Assembly (NCBI RefSeq): GCF_000185305.1
Contig: NZ_GL622200.1
Span: forward strand, 1,598,280-1,662,279
DNA length: 64,000 bases
Direction of reading: 5' to 3'
Origin: Aggregatibacter segnis ATCC 33393
GTDB taxonomy: Bacteria; Pseudomonadota; Gammaproteobacteria; Enterobacterales; Pasteurellaceae
Position numbers and translations under genes: made by a program. Each line of letters starts with the position of its first letter. The first letter of the stretch is position 1. The notes under the pieces were generated by a model. The model was not told the origin of the DNA, ran no database searches, and was given only the letters and a program-made list of their open reading frames with translations. Positions 26,966-34,988 of the stretch are shown here, in pieces.

Positions 26966-29875
26966 ATGTTACTTAATACCAAAGAAAAATTCAAAAAGAC
27001 ATTTCTAAGCACACTGATTGTCTCTTCTTTTTCTATTCCTGCATTGGCCGTTGCTGCAGCGGGTGACACTTCACCTACTATGGGAACAGAAGGTTCAGGA
27101 GAGTTTTGGAAAGAACTAAATCAAAACATTGATGGAGATTACAAAGCTACACTAGCACCTAATAGCGGAGAACAATTTGCTCGTCCAAAAGGACTTATCG
27201 TTCGTGCGAATAATCAAGTTGAAATTAAAGGCAAAACTAACATTAATGTTACGTTAGCTAGCGAAGCTAATTCAGGATTAGCCGTAAACTCCAATGCCGC
27301 CTACGGTATTGCTGTAGGATATGATTATGCCGGTGGTAACGCTTCTGATACTGCAAGCTTAACTTTGAATGATGATGCTAATATCACTGTTAAAAACACA
27401 GAAAACACAGTGAAAAGTACAAAAAACTTTGGTGGCGCAACTGCACCATTTGGTCAACAATTATCCGGTGTGAAGGTTTACCGTACAAATGGTGCCAAAC
27501 CGGTTTTCAATTCTGAGAAAAAACTGACCATTAATGTGGAAGATAAAACTACCGCTAAAATTGGAGATTATTTAGTCGGACTTTACGTCAGTGGTGATGG
27601 TGCAGAAGCGAACTTAAAAGACTCTGACATCACAGTGAAAGCGAACGGGAAGTTTTCTGCAGCCTTAAAAATTGGTAAACCGGAACTGCCAAACACTGAA
27701 AAACCGGCTGACTATAAAGGTGCTGTCGTCAATTCCACCGGCAGAATGGTACTTGATACAACAGAATCAAAAGACTCCGCAACCGTGCGCTTATTTGGCA
27801 CCAAATCCCGCTTAATTGCTGATTCAGATACCAGCAGCGGTGAAATCAAATCCGGCAATTCAGCTATTGTTTTCGATACACAGGATTACCAAACAAAGGT
27901 AACATATTTCCTAACCGTTCCTGTTTCTCGTAACGAACCTAATAAAGATCAAGAGGTTCGTTTAAATAATACAAAAATCAGCACAAACTCCAACGATGCT
28001 TCATTAATTGTGGCCGATGCGAGAAAAGAAAGTAGTCTTGCAGTAACCTTTGCAGGAGACAGAGTCAAAAATTGGTTTAATAATGGTGAATTCGTTGCCG
28101 AAAATGCAAAATTCGCTTTAAAAGGCAAAGACAGTGAAGCCAAAGCCGCAGAAAATGGCTGGCTTGCCGAAACCAAAGTGGCGGCAACAAAAGGTTCCGA
28201 TTTGACATTTACCTTGTCTGATCAAGCAAAAGCCATTGGTTTAATGCAGCAACAATCTAAAGGCGATGTGCGTTCTAAATTAGACGTGCATGTGAACAAC
28301 CAAGCTGTTTGGGAATTAAAACAAAAAGGCGATGAACAGCGTTCTACCATTAATGCATTAACCTTAGATAATGGTGTATTAGATGCCTCTAAAAATATTC
28401 CTACCGGCGCTACCGGCACAGATTATAAAGTTAAGCTAGTTAAACAAGATGGTTCTGACGGCACATTAACCAGCAACAACGGTGAAATCACCCTTGCCAA
28501 CAGTTCTTACGAAGACAAACTCACTGTGGAAGGCAACTACACAGCGAATAACGGTCTTCTAAAAGTGAATACTCAGTGGAATACCAATGATCCGAATAAC
28601 GGCAAATCTGACTTATTAGAAGTCACCGGCAATGTAGAAGGTGTAACAAAAGTTGTGAGCCTAAAAGCAAATGGTGCGGAAAACTTAGTTGACGGTTCTA
28701 TTGGCTCTATCGCTTCAGATTTAGGCAAAAACAGTACTGCTGTCATTCGTGTACAAGGCTCAAGCAATTTACATAACTTTACCGGTATGACAAGAACCAC
28801 CGGTGCAGGTGAACTACAATTAGCCTCTAAACGAGTCGGTAACGCTACCGAATATTTCTGGACAGTCACTTCAACAAATGGCGATGCAATTTATGTACCG
28901 TCCGTACCAGGCTACACACTTGCGCCAAAATTGAACTTAGAAGTGGGCTATGAAACCGTCGGCACATTACACCAACGTCGCGGTGAAAATCAGGCGCTTT
29001 CTTGGGAAAAATCTCAAGCGAACAACCAAACTTGGGGACGTATTATTGGTAAACACCTTGCTTTAGATGGTAAAGAGCGTTTGAACTTGACGGCTAACCT
29101 TTCCGGTTTCCAATTCGGTCACGACTTTGATGTTGCATCTACCGAAAACAGTGGAAAACGTTTTACCGGTATTTATGCGGGTTACACGCACGCAAATTCA
29201 AAATTCTATGATGAATATCGTGCTGAAAATGGTGTTGTCCTTAATGACAAATACACCGGCAAAGCGAAAACCGAAAACTTCCATGCCGGCGTAACACATA
29301 CACGTTATGCTGAAAATGGCAGCTACTTAGACTTAGTGGGTCAACTTTCTTGGGTGAAAAATAAATATTACGCTCTAGATTCACAAGCTAAAAACCACGG
29401 TTTCGGTGTTGCATTATCAAGCGAAGTTGGTCATCCATTTGCTTTAGGTAAAGAAAAAATGAATAACGGTGACAGCTGGATCATTGAACCGCAAGCACAG
29501 TTAATCTATCAATACCTAGGATTAAGCCGTTTCAACGATGATCTACGTTCTGTACACCAAGACAAACAACACGGTTTACGTGGTCGTGTAGGTGCACGTC
29601 TTGCTTACAACGATTTAACTGCGCGTGAAAAAGTCAGAACCCTTTATTTCACTGCAAACTTATGGCATGACTTCAAAAATACTGCCGGTAGCAACATTGG
29701 TGCAGATAACATCAATGAAAAATTTGCGAAAACTTGGGGTGAATTTGGTGTAGGTACTCAACTTGCAACCAGTGCTAACTCACATATTTATGCAGATGTT
29801 CGCTACGAACACTCTTTAAATGGCGCAAAACGTCAAGGCTATAAAGGCTCTGTTGGCATTAAATATTCTTGGTAA
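26966..29875 (+). CDS. Type Va autotransporter, passenger of unknown function
   Basis: 969 residues. A signal peptide runs to about residue 32 (ends ALAVAAAG). The passenger (about 33-660) is rich in Asn, Thr, Lys and Gly with repeated short strands (GLAVNSNAAYGIAVGYDY, LTLNDDANITVKNT), as expected for a beta-helix stem. The last part before the barrel resembles the pertactin-type autochaperone region (YVPSVPGYTLAP). The C-terminal barrel (about 690-969) ends GSVGIKYSW with a terminal aromatic residue. I see no serine-protease motif and no RGD, so an adhesin or surface stem is more likely than a protease. It has its own promoter, AGAGGA ribosome site and terminator, so it is a one-gene unit. 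Confidence 0.9.
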   Translation: MLLNTKEKFKKTFLSTLIVSSFSIPALAVAAAGDTSPTMGTEGSGEFWKELNQNIDGDYKATLAPNSGEQFARPKGLIVRANNQVEIKGKTNINVTLASEANSGLAVNSNAAYGIAVGYDYAGGNASDTASLTLNDDANITVKNTENTVKSTKNFGGATAPFGQQLSGVKVYRTNGAKPVFNSEKKLTINVEDKTTAKIGDYLVGLYVSGDGAEANLKDSDITVKANGKFSAALKIGKPELPNTEKPADYKGAVVNSTGRMVLDTTESKDSATVRLFGTKSRLIADSDTSSGEIKSGNSAIVFDTQDYQTKVTYFLTVPVSRNEPNKDQEVRLNNTKISTNSNDASLIVADARKESSLAVTFAGDRVKNWFNNGEFVAENAKFALKGKDSEAKAAENGWLAETKVAATKGSDLTFTLSDQAKAIGLMQQQSKGDVRSKLDVHVNNQAVWELKQKGDEQRSTINALTLDNGVLDASKNIPTGATGTDYKVKLVKQDGSDGTLTSNNGEITLANSSYEDKLTVEGNYTANNGLLKVNTQWNTNDPNNGKSDLLEVTGNVEGVTKVVSLKANGAENLVDGSIGSIASDLGKNSTAVIRVQGSSNLHNFTGMTRTTGAGELQLASKRVGNATEYFWTVTSTNGDAIYVPSVPGYTLAPKLNLEVGYETVGTLHQRRGENQALSWEKSQANNQTWGRIIGKHLALDGKERLNLTANLSGFQFGHDFDVASTENSGKRFTGIYAGYTHANSKFYDEYRAENGVVLNDKYTGKAKTENFHAGVTHTRYAENGSYLDLVGQLSWVKNKYYALDSQAKNHGFGVALSSEVGHPFALGKEKMNNGDSWIIEPQAQLIYQYLGLSRFNDDLRSVHQDKQHGLRGRVGARLAYNDLTAREKVRTLYFTANLWHDFKNTAGSNIGADNINEKFAKTWGEFGVGTQLATSANSHIYADVRYEHSLNGAKRQGYKGSVGIKYSW

Positions 29876-29910
29876 TCCAAGTGTGAATTAACGTAAGTTA
29901 GTCTTAATTT

Positions 29911-29947
29911 AAAGCGGATAAATGGCAATAACATTTATCCGCTTTTT
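29911..29947 (+). terminator. Intrinsic terminator after the first autotransporter
   Basis: 14-bp stem AAAGCGGATAAATG / CATTTATCCGCTTT with a 7-base loop and T-run. Confidence 0.92.
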
Positions 29948-29980
29948 ATTTCAGCTTGTCTCTTTACGCTTTTTAACAAA

Positions 29981-30034
29981 GAAAAAGTGCGGTCAATATT
30001 CAAAACGTTTCAAATATTGACCGCACTTTCTTTT
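29981..30034 (-). terminator. Paired uptake-signal terminator after ispH
   Basis: Inverted uptake signals extended to an 18-bp stem (AAAGTGCGGTCAATATT with AATATTGACCGCACTTT) directly downstream of ispH. A short run of T follows on the minus strand. Confidence 0.8.
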
Positions 30035-30059
30035 CATTTTTAGCGAGTGTTGGAGAGAA

Positions 30060-31004
30060 TTAACTCACCTCTTTTACGCGCAATTCTTTTGGCACTTCAA
30101 AGAACATATTTTCTTCTAAGCCTTGTAATTCTTCTACATCCGTGACGCCAAATTCTTTCATACGCGCAATCACCGATTGCACCAACTCTTCCGGCGCGGA
30201 AGCACCCGCGGTGACACCAATGGTTTGCACGCCGTTAAACCAATCCGGCTGAATATCATTGGGATCATCAATTAACTTAGACGCCACCCCCATTCGAGAA
30301 GCCAACTCCGCCAAACGGTTAGAGTTAGAGGAGTTTTTGGAGCCTACCACGACCACCAGATCCGATTGTTTTGCTAGTTCACGCACCGCTTGTTGACGGT
30401 TGGTTGTCGCGTAGCAAATGTCATTTTTATGCGGGCCTTGAATCGCAGGGTATTTTTCTTTTAACGCGCTGATGGTTTCCGCCGTGTCATCTAAAGACAG
30501 CGTGGTTTGCGTCATAAAGGTTAAATCATCGTTTTGAGCCACCGGCAAATTGGCAATATCTTCGATGCTTTCAATGAGATAAATGCCACCCTCTTGGTTG
30601 CCGTATTGCCCCATGGTGCCTTCCACTTCCGGATGGCCTTTGTGCCCGATGAGAATCGCTTTCGTGCCTTTTTTACTGGCGCGCGCCACTTGCATATGCA
30701 CTTTGGTCACCAAAGGGCAAGTGGCGTCAAATACTTTGAGATTGCGGTCTTTGGCTTCTTGACGCACTGCTTGGGATACGCCATGAGCGGAGAAAATCAC
30801 AATGGCACCATCCGGCACTTCACTCAGTTCTTCGACAAAAATAGCACCGCGCTCACGCAAGCCGTTCACCACAAAACGATTATGCACGACTTCGTGGCGT
30901 ACATAAATGGGCGCACCGTGAATTTCCAACGCCAGTTCAACAATACTGATGGCACGATCGACGCCGGCACAAAAACCGCGTGGGTTGGCTAAAATTATCT
31001 TCAT
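30060..31004 (-). CDS. ispH: 4-hydroxy-3-methylbut-2-enyl diphosphate reductase
   Basis: 314 residues. The three iron-sulfur cysteines are in [11 protein letters not shown] (residue 12), [12 protein letters not shown] (near 96) and [10 protein letters not shown] (near 197). Substrate residues [17 protein letters not shown] and the SSNSNRL stretch are present. It makes IPP and DMAPP in the last step of the MEP pathway. Its start overlaps the lspA stop by four bases (ATGA), showing tight coupling. Confidence 0.97.
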   Translation of the reverse strand: MKIILANPRGFCAGVDRAISIVELALEIHGAPIYVRHEVVHNRFVVNGLRERGAIFVEELSEVPDGAIVIFSAHGVSQAVRQEAKDRNLKVFDATCPLVTKVHMQVARASKKGTKAILIGHKGHPEVEGTMGQYGNQEGGIYLIESIEDIANLPVAQNDDLTFMTQTTLSLDDTAETISALKEKYPAIQGPHKNDICYATTNRQQAVRELAKQSDLVVVVGSKNSSNSNRLAELASRMGVASKLIDDPNDIQPDWFNGVQTIGVTAGASAPEELVQSVIARMKEFGVTDVEELQGLEENMFFEVPKELRVKEVS

Positions 31005-31501
31005 TTTTGACCGCTCTTTTGTTTGTTTTTATCGCCTTTAAAGGCATCTAATGCGAGTAAACCGGCGCCGATACAAATGGCAATGTCCGCCACATTAAAC
31101 ACCGGATAATGATAAATATCCCAATAAAAATCAAAGAAATCCACCACAAAACCGTTGTAGGCACGATCCACCATATTAGCAAGCGCGCCACCAATAATAA
31201 GGGCATAAGCTGAATTTTGTAATTTTTGGTCGGCACGATTTTTCTTCATGAAATACGCCAGCATCAGAGAAATACTAATCGCCAACAGAATAAAGAAATA
31301 TTTTTGCCAACCATCGTGATCCGCCAAAAAGCTGAATGCCGCACCATAATTTCGTACATAAGTTAAATTAAACACCGGCAGAACATTCACGCTTTCATAC
31401 AAGTCAAATTTTTGTACCACGATATATTTCGTCAGCAAATCAAGCAAAAAAGCGACCGCACTTAGCCAGAGAAAAGAGAGTCCGGATTTTTGTTGGGACA
31501 T
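31001..31501 (-). CDS. lspA: Lipoprotein signal peptidase (signal peptidase II)
   Basis: 166 residues with four membrane segments. Conserved stretches are [46 protein letters not shown]; the two catalytic aspartates are in NMVDR and VVDFFDF. It removes the signal peptide from prolipoproteins in the inner membrane after lipid attachment. In many gammaproteobacteria it follows ileS directly; here the thiamine operon lies between them on the other strand, so lspA must have its own promoter within 31502-31700. Confidence 0.95.
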   Translation of the reverse strand: MSQQKSGLSFLWLSAVAFLLDLLTKYIVVQKFDLYESVNVLPVFNLTYVRNYGAAFSFLADHDGWQKYFFILLAISISLMLAYFMKKNRADQKLQNSAYALIIGGALANMVDRAYNGFVVDFFDFYWDIYHYPVFNVADIAICIGAGLLALDAFKGDKNKQKSGQK

Positions 31502-31683
31502 AATGTTTCCTAAATAAAAGCATTATCAAAATTAGGCCGCCATTCTAGCACAAGGCAAGGTTTTATACAGAAAAACTGATTTGAAACATCATGAAAGAAC
31601 AGAATTTCTCTATGACGGGGATCACAAAATTTAACAGCGCAATTTGTTTTTTACGCGCTTTTTCGATAGACTCTGCGCCATTA

Positions 31684-31754
31684 TTAGTCGGGGTGCCATT
31701 GGCTGAGATAATACCCGTGAACCTGAAACAGTTAACACTGACGTAGGAAACTAA
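31684..31754 (+). ncRNA. TPP riboswitch (THI element)
   Basis: All conserved parts are present in order: P1 strand TTAGT, CGGGGTGCC, GGCTGAGATAATACCCG, TGAACCTGA, GTTAACACTGACGTAGGAAA and the closing P1 strand ACTAA. Thiamine diphosphate binding to this RNA shuts off expression. The conserved GTAGGAAA next to P1 contains an AGGA that could be the ribosome site of the short ORF at 31758, so control may be by hiding that site. It precedes the thiZ-thiX-tenA-thiY operon. Its promoter must lie in 31502-31680, where I see no clear consensus. Confidence 0.95.
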
Positions 31755-31757
31755 ATC

Positions 31758-31826
31758 ATGTCTATATTGCCATTCTTTTTAAAAACATTCTTAAAATCCA
31801 CCGCACTTTTCTGCCTCTCTCGCTAA
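31758..31826 (+). CDS. 22-codon ORF between the TPP riboswitch and thiZ
   Basis: ATG at 31758 followed by 22 codons (MSILPFFLKTFLKS...) and TAA, ending 11 bases before the thiZ start and in another frame. The riboswitch's own AGGA lies about 10 bases ahead, a good ribosome site, while thiZ has no strong one. It contains an uptake signal. It may be a leader ORF that couples thiZ translation to the riboswitch, or simply a chance frame. Confidence 0.4.
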   Translation: MSILPFFLKTFLKSTALFCLSR

Positions 31827-31837
31827 GTTAGCCTGCG

Positions 31838-32560
31838 ATGTATTGCCTTGATATCCAACATCTATGCTTGCAATTCGATCACAAGCCATTGTTTGTCGAT
31901 CTTCATTTTCGCGTAGAGCAAGGGGAATGGGTTGTGCTACTCGGGCGTTCCGGTGTAGGGAAATCCACCTTACTTCGCGCCATTGCAGGATTGGAAGATG
32001 CAGCGATTACACAAGGCCATATCCAATTTACCCCTCATACCAAAGCGGCTTGGTTAGCACAACAAGACAGTTTATTCCCCTGGCTTTCCGTGTTGGATAA
32101 CGTGCAGTTGGCGCAGCACCTTAGCGGTCAGAAAAATGCCAAAACCCAAGTAAAAGCCAAAGAACTATTACACGCCGTTGGCATGGCGGATCATTGGCAT
32201 AAACCTTGTTATCAACTTTCCGGTGGCCAACGCCAACGGGTGGCATTGGCGCGCACTTTAATGCAAGATGCCGATTTAATTTTAATGGATGAACCCTTTT
32301 CCGCCCTGGATGCGGTCACCCGTTTACAGTTACAAAATCTTGCCTGCGAACTGTTGCAATGGAAAACCGTAATTTTAGTGAGCCACGATCCGCAAGAAGC
32401 GATTCGTTTAGGCGAAAAAATTTATGTGTTGCAAGGTCAACCGGTGCAAATAAAACAGGTTGCTCAATTGGATCCCATAAAGCCCCATCAGCTTCACCAA
32501 GAGGCACTGTGGGCGCTGCAAAATAGGCTTATCGAACAATTAATGACGGAGCCAACATGA
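31838..32560 (+). CDS. thiZ: ThiZ-like ABC transporter ATP-binding protein
   Basis: 240 residues. Walker A GRSGVGKST, Q loop (AWLAQQDSLFPWLSV), signature LSGGQRQRVALARTL, Walker B LILMDEPFSALD and the switch His (LVSHDPQEA) are all present. It belongs to the nitrate/taurine/thiamine-precursor group of importers. Riboswitch control and the partner genes thiX, tenA, thiY make uptake of a thiamine pyrimidine precursor its likely job. The start ATG at 31838 has only a weak ribosome site. Stop overlaps the thiX start (ATGA). Confidence 0.88.
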   Translation: MYCLDIQHLCLQFDHKPLFVDLHFRVEQGEWVVLLGRSGVGKSTLLRAIAGLEDAAITQGHIQFTPHTKAAWLAQQDSLFPWLSVLDNVQLAQHLSGQKNAKTQVKAKELLHAVGMADHWHKPCYQLSGGQRQRVALARTLMQDADLILMDEPFSALDAVTRLQLQNLACELLQWKTVILVSHDPQEAIRLGEKIYVLQGQPVQIKQVAQLDPIKPHQLHQEALWALQNRLIEQLMTEPT

Positions 32561-33303
32561 AGAAAATCACCCGTCTTATCTTATTAAGCGCCCTGTTCAT
32601 TACGTTCTGGCAAGGCATTATCAGTCTGTTTGATGTGCCGCCCTACTTATTGCCTACCCCGCTTGCTGTATGGCAACGATTAATGACGCAAGCAGACTTG
32701 CTCTTCATGCATGCCAAAATTACTTTGCTGGAAATTTTATTAGGCTTAGTTTTAGGGTTTTTATTTGGGTTATCTTCTGCGCTACTACTCACCCTTTCCC
32801 GCAAAATCTCGGCTTTCTTAATGCCATTATTAGTGATTTCACAAGCCATTCCGGTGTTTGCTATCGCGCCATTACTGGTGTTGTGGCTTGGTTATGGCAT
32901 GGCATCAAAAATCACCATGGCGATTTTAATTATCTATTTTCCCGTCACGGCAGCCTGTTATGACGGACTACGCAACACACCAAAACCCTGGCTTCAACTG
33001 GCCCAAACCTTACGTATTTCTCCTGCAGCGATGCTATTAAAAGTACGCTTACCGGCGGCGTTACCCGCATTAGCATCAGGATTACGCATTGCCGTCTCCA
33101 TTGCGCCCATTGGCGCCATTGTAGGAGAATGGGTCGGTTCTTCGGAAGGATTGGGCTATTTAATGCTGCAAGCCAATGCCCGAATGCAAATCGACTTAAT
33201 GTTTGCGGCGCTATTTTTACTTTTGCTCATGGCGCTTTGCCTTTATTTCATCGTGGATAAATTACTGCGCAAAGCTCTGCCGTGGGTAAGTTATGTGCAT
33301 TAG
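32557..33303 (+). CDS. thiX: ThiX-like ABC transporter permease
   Basis: 248 residues with about six membrane segments. The BPD_transp_1 coupling loop (EAA-like) is around QLAQTLRISPAAMLLKVRLPAALPALASGLRIAVSIAPIGAIVGEWVG. This is the inner-membrane channel of the thiamine-precursor importer with ThiZ and ThiY. Overlaps thiZ by four bases; tenA follows after 8 bases. Confidence 0.88.
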   Translation: MKKITRLILLSALFITFWQGIISLFDVPPYLLPTPLAVWQRLMTQADLLFMHAKITLLEILLGLVLGFLFGLSSALLLTLSRKISAFLMPLLVISQAIPVFAIAPLLVLWLGYGMASKITMAILIIYFPVTAACYDGLRNTPKPWLQLAQTLRISPAAMLLKVRLPAALPALASGLRIAVSIAPIGAIVGEWVGSSEGLGYLMLQANARMQIDLMFAALFLLLLMALCLYFIVDKLLRKALPWVSYVH

Positions 33304-33311
33304 GAGGAAAA

Positions 33312-33959
33312 ATGCTCAACCAACTGATTAAAAACGCCCAGCCTTATTGGCAACAGTATGTAGAACATGATTTTGTCAAACAATTGGCAAATGGCTCGTT
33401 GCCGGCAGAGTGCTTTCGTCATTATTTAAAGCAGGATTACCTTTACCTGTTTCATTACAGCCGTGCGTTTGCCTTGGCTATCTTTAAAGCCAAAAACTTT
33501 AGCCAAATGGAAACGCCACGAAAAAGCCTGGAAAGTATTTGTCAGGAAATTCAATTACATTTGGCCTATTGCCGACAATGGGGCATCAGTGAAGCGGAAA
33601 TATTTGCCACTCAAGAAAGCGCCGCCTGTGTTGCCTATACCCGCTATTTATTGGATTGCGGTGCTACCGGTGGTTTAGCGGAAATTTATGCGGCCATTAC
33701 GCCTTGTGCCGTAGGGTATGCACAAATCGCACGCTATATCACAGAAAACTACCCGCGCTTAACCAATAATCCGTATCAAACCTGGATCGATACCTATGCT
33801 TCGGAGGCTTTTCAGCAAGAAGCAGAAGAAACATCGGCTTTTTTGACCGCACTTTGTGCCGATTTTACCCCTACTCAACAAAATCATATTCAACACATCT
33901 TTACGACAGCCACCCGCATGGAAATTGCCTTTTGGCAAATGGGGCTGGATCTCGCTTAA
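33312..33959 (+). CDS. tenA: TenA aminopyrimidine aminohydrolase (thiaminase II)
   Basis: 215 residues from the ATG at 33312 with GGAGGA just upstream. The TENA/THI-4 fold is recognisable from FRHYLKQDYLYLFHYSRAFALAIFKAKN, and the catalytic cysteine lies in YAAITPCAVGYAQ. It hydrolyses aminomethyl-pyrimidine thiamine breakdown products to HMP for reuse. Its place between the permease and binding-protein genes of a TPP-controlled importer fits a salvage route in which degraded pyrimidine is taken up and repaired. Confidence 0.92.
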   Translation: MLNQLIKNAQPYWQQYVEHDFVKQLANGSLPAECFRHYLKQDYLYLFHYSRAFALAIFKAKNFSQMETPRKSLESICQEIQLHLAYCRQWGISEAEIFATQESAACVAYTRYLLDCGATGGLAEIYAAITPCAVGYAQIARYITENYPRLTNNPYQTWIDTYASEAFQQEAEETSAFLTALCADFTPTQQNHIQHIFTTATRMEIAFWQMGLDLA

Positions 33960-33976
33960 CCACAAAAGGAGCTACA

Positions 33977-34924
33977 ATGAAAAAACACATTCTTTCAACA
34001 TTGATTATCGGCGCACTTTCGCTTAGCGTTCAGGCGGCAGAAAAACAAAAACTGTCTTTAATGCTGGATTGGTTTGTCAACCCGGATCACGCGGCGTTGA
34101 TCGTCGCACAGCAAAAAGGTTTTTTTGCCGAACATAATCTGGAGGTGGATATTATTGAGCCCGCCGATCCATCGCTACCACCTAAATTGGTCGCCGCGGG
34201 TAAAACAGATTTAGCCGTAGATTATCAACCGCAACTGCATATTCAAGTAGATGAAAAACTACCTTTAGTGCGTATTGCGACATTGGCAGATTCTCCGCTA
34301 AACAGCTTGGTCACGTTGGAAAATAGCGGTATCAAAACCTTAGCGGATTTGAAAGGAAAGAAAATCGGCTATTCCGTTAGCGGTTTTGAAACAGCGCTGT
34401 TGGATGCCATGTTGAAGTCAGCTAATTTAAGTAATAAAGATGTTCAACTGGTTAATGTGAATTGGTCTCTCTCCCCTTCTTTAATTAGCAAACAAGTGGA
34501 TGCGGTTATTGGTTCATTCCGCAATTTTGAATTGAATCAATTAGCCATTGAAGGTTATCAAGGCAAGGCATTTTTCCCTGAACAGTATGGCGTGCCAACC
34601 TATGACGAATTAATTATCGTGGCCAATAAAGACAAAATTCATGAAGCGAAATACCAAGATTTTGTCAGCGCGCTACAACAAGCCACGGATTACCTCAACG
34701 CACACCCGGAAGAAAGTTGGCAGCTTTTTGTCAGCTATAAACCGACAGAATTGGATAACGAACTCAATCGCCGAGCTTGGAAAGACACACTGCCTTATTT
34801 GAGTAAACAGCCGGGCAGCTTTAATAAAGCGAACTATGAAAAAATGGCGGACTTTATGTTGCAACAAGGATTATTGAAGTCCAAAACGGCGGTAGAAGAT
34901 TACGCCACGGAACTGAAAAAATAA
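33977..34924 (+). CDS. thiY: ThiY-like periplasmic thiamine-precursor binding protein
   Basis: 315 residues from the ATG at 33977 with AAAGGAG ahead. A signal peptide ends at about residue 20 (SLSVQA-AEK). The mature part is an NMT1/THI5-like binding protein (LSLMLDWFVNPDHAALIVAQQKGFFAEHNLEVDIIEPADPSLPPKLVAAGKTDLAVDYQPQ). Relatives bind formylaminopyrimidine or HMP. It is the last gene of the riboswitch operon and ends at a paired uptake-signal terminator. Confidence 0.9.
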   Translation: MKKHILSTLIIGALSLSVQAAEKQKLSLMLDWFVNPDHAALIVAQQKGFFAEHNLEVDIIEPADPSLPPKLVAAGKTDLAVDYQPQLHIQVDEKLPLVRIATLADSPLNSLVTLENSGIKTLADLKGKKIGYSVSGFETALLDAMLKSANLSNKDVQLVNVNWSLSPSLISKQVDAVIGSFRNFELNQLAIEGYQGKAFFPEQYGVPTYDELIIVANKDKIHEAKYQDFVSALQQATDYLNAHPEESWQLFVSYKPTELDNELNRRAWKDTLPYLSKQPGSFNKANYEKMADFMLQQGLLKSKTAVEDYATELKK

Positions 34925-34938
34925 ATGCTTTACGATCA

Positions 34939-34968
34939 AAAAGTGCGGTCAATTTTGACCGCACTTTT
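34939..34968. terminator. Bidirectional paired uptake-signal terminator (thiY / ileS)
   Basis: Perfect 14-bp stem AAAAGTGCGGTCAA / TTGACCGCACTTTT with a TT turn between two convergent genes. Confidence 0.85.
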
Positions 34969-34988
34969 ATTTAGGCTTTACTGCATGA

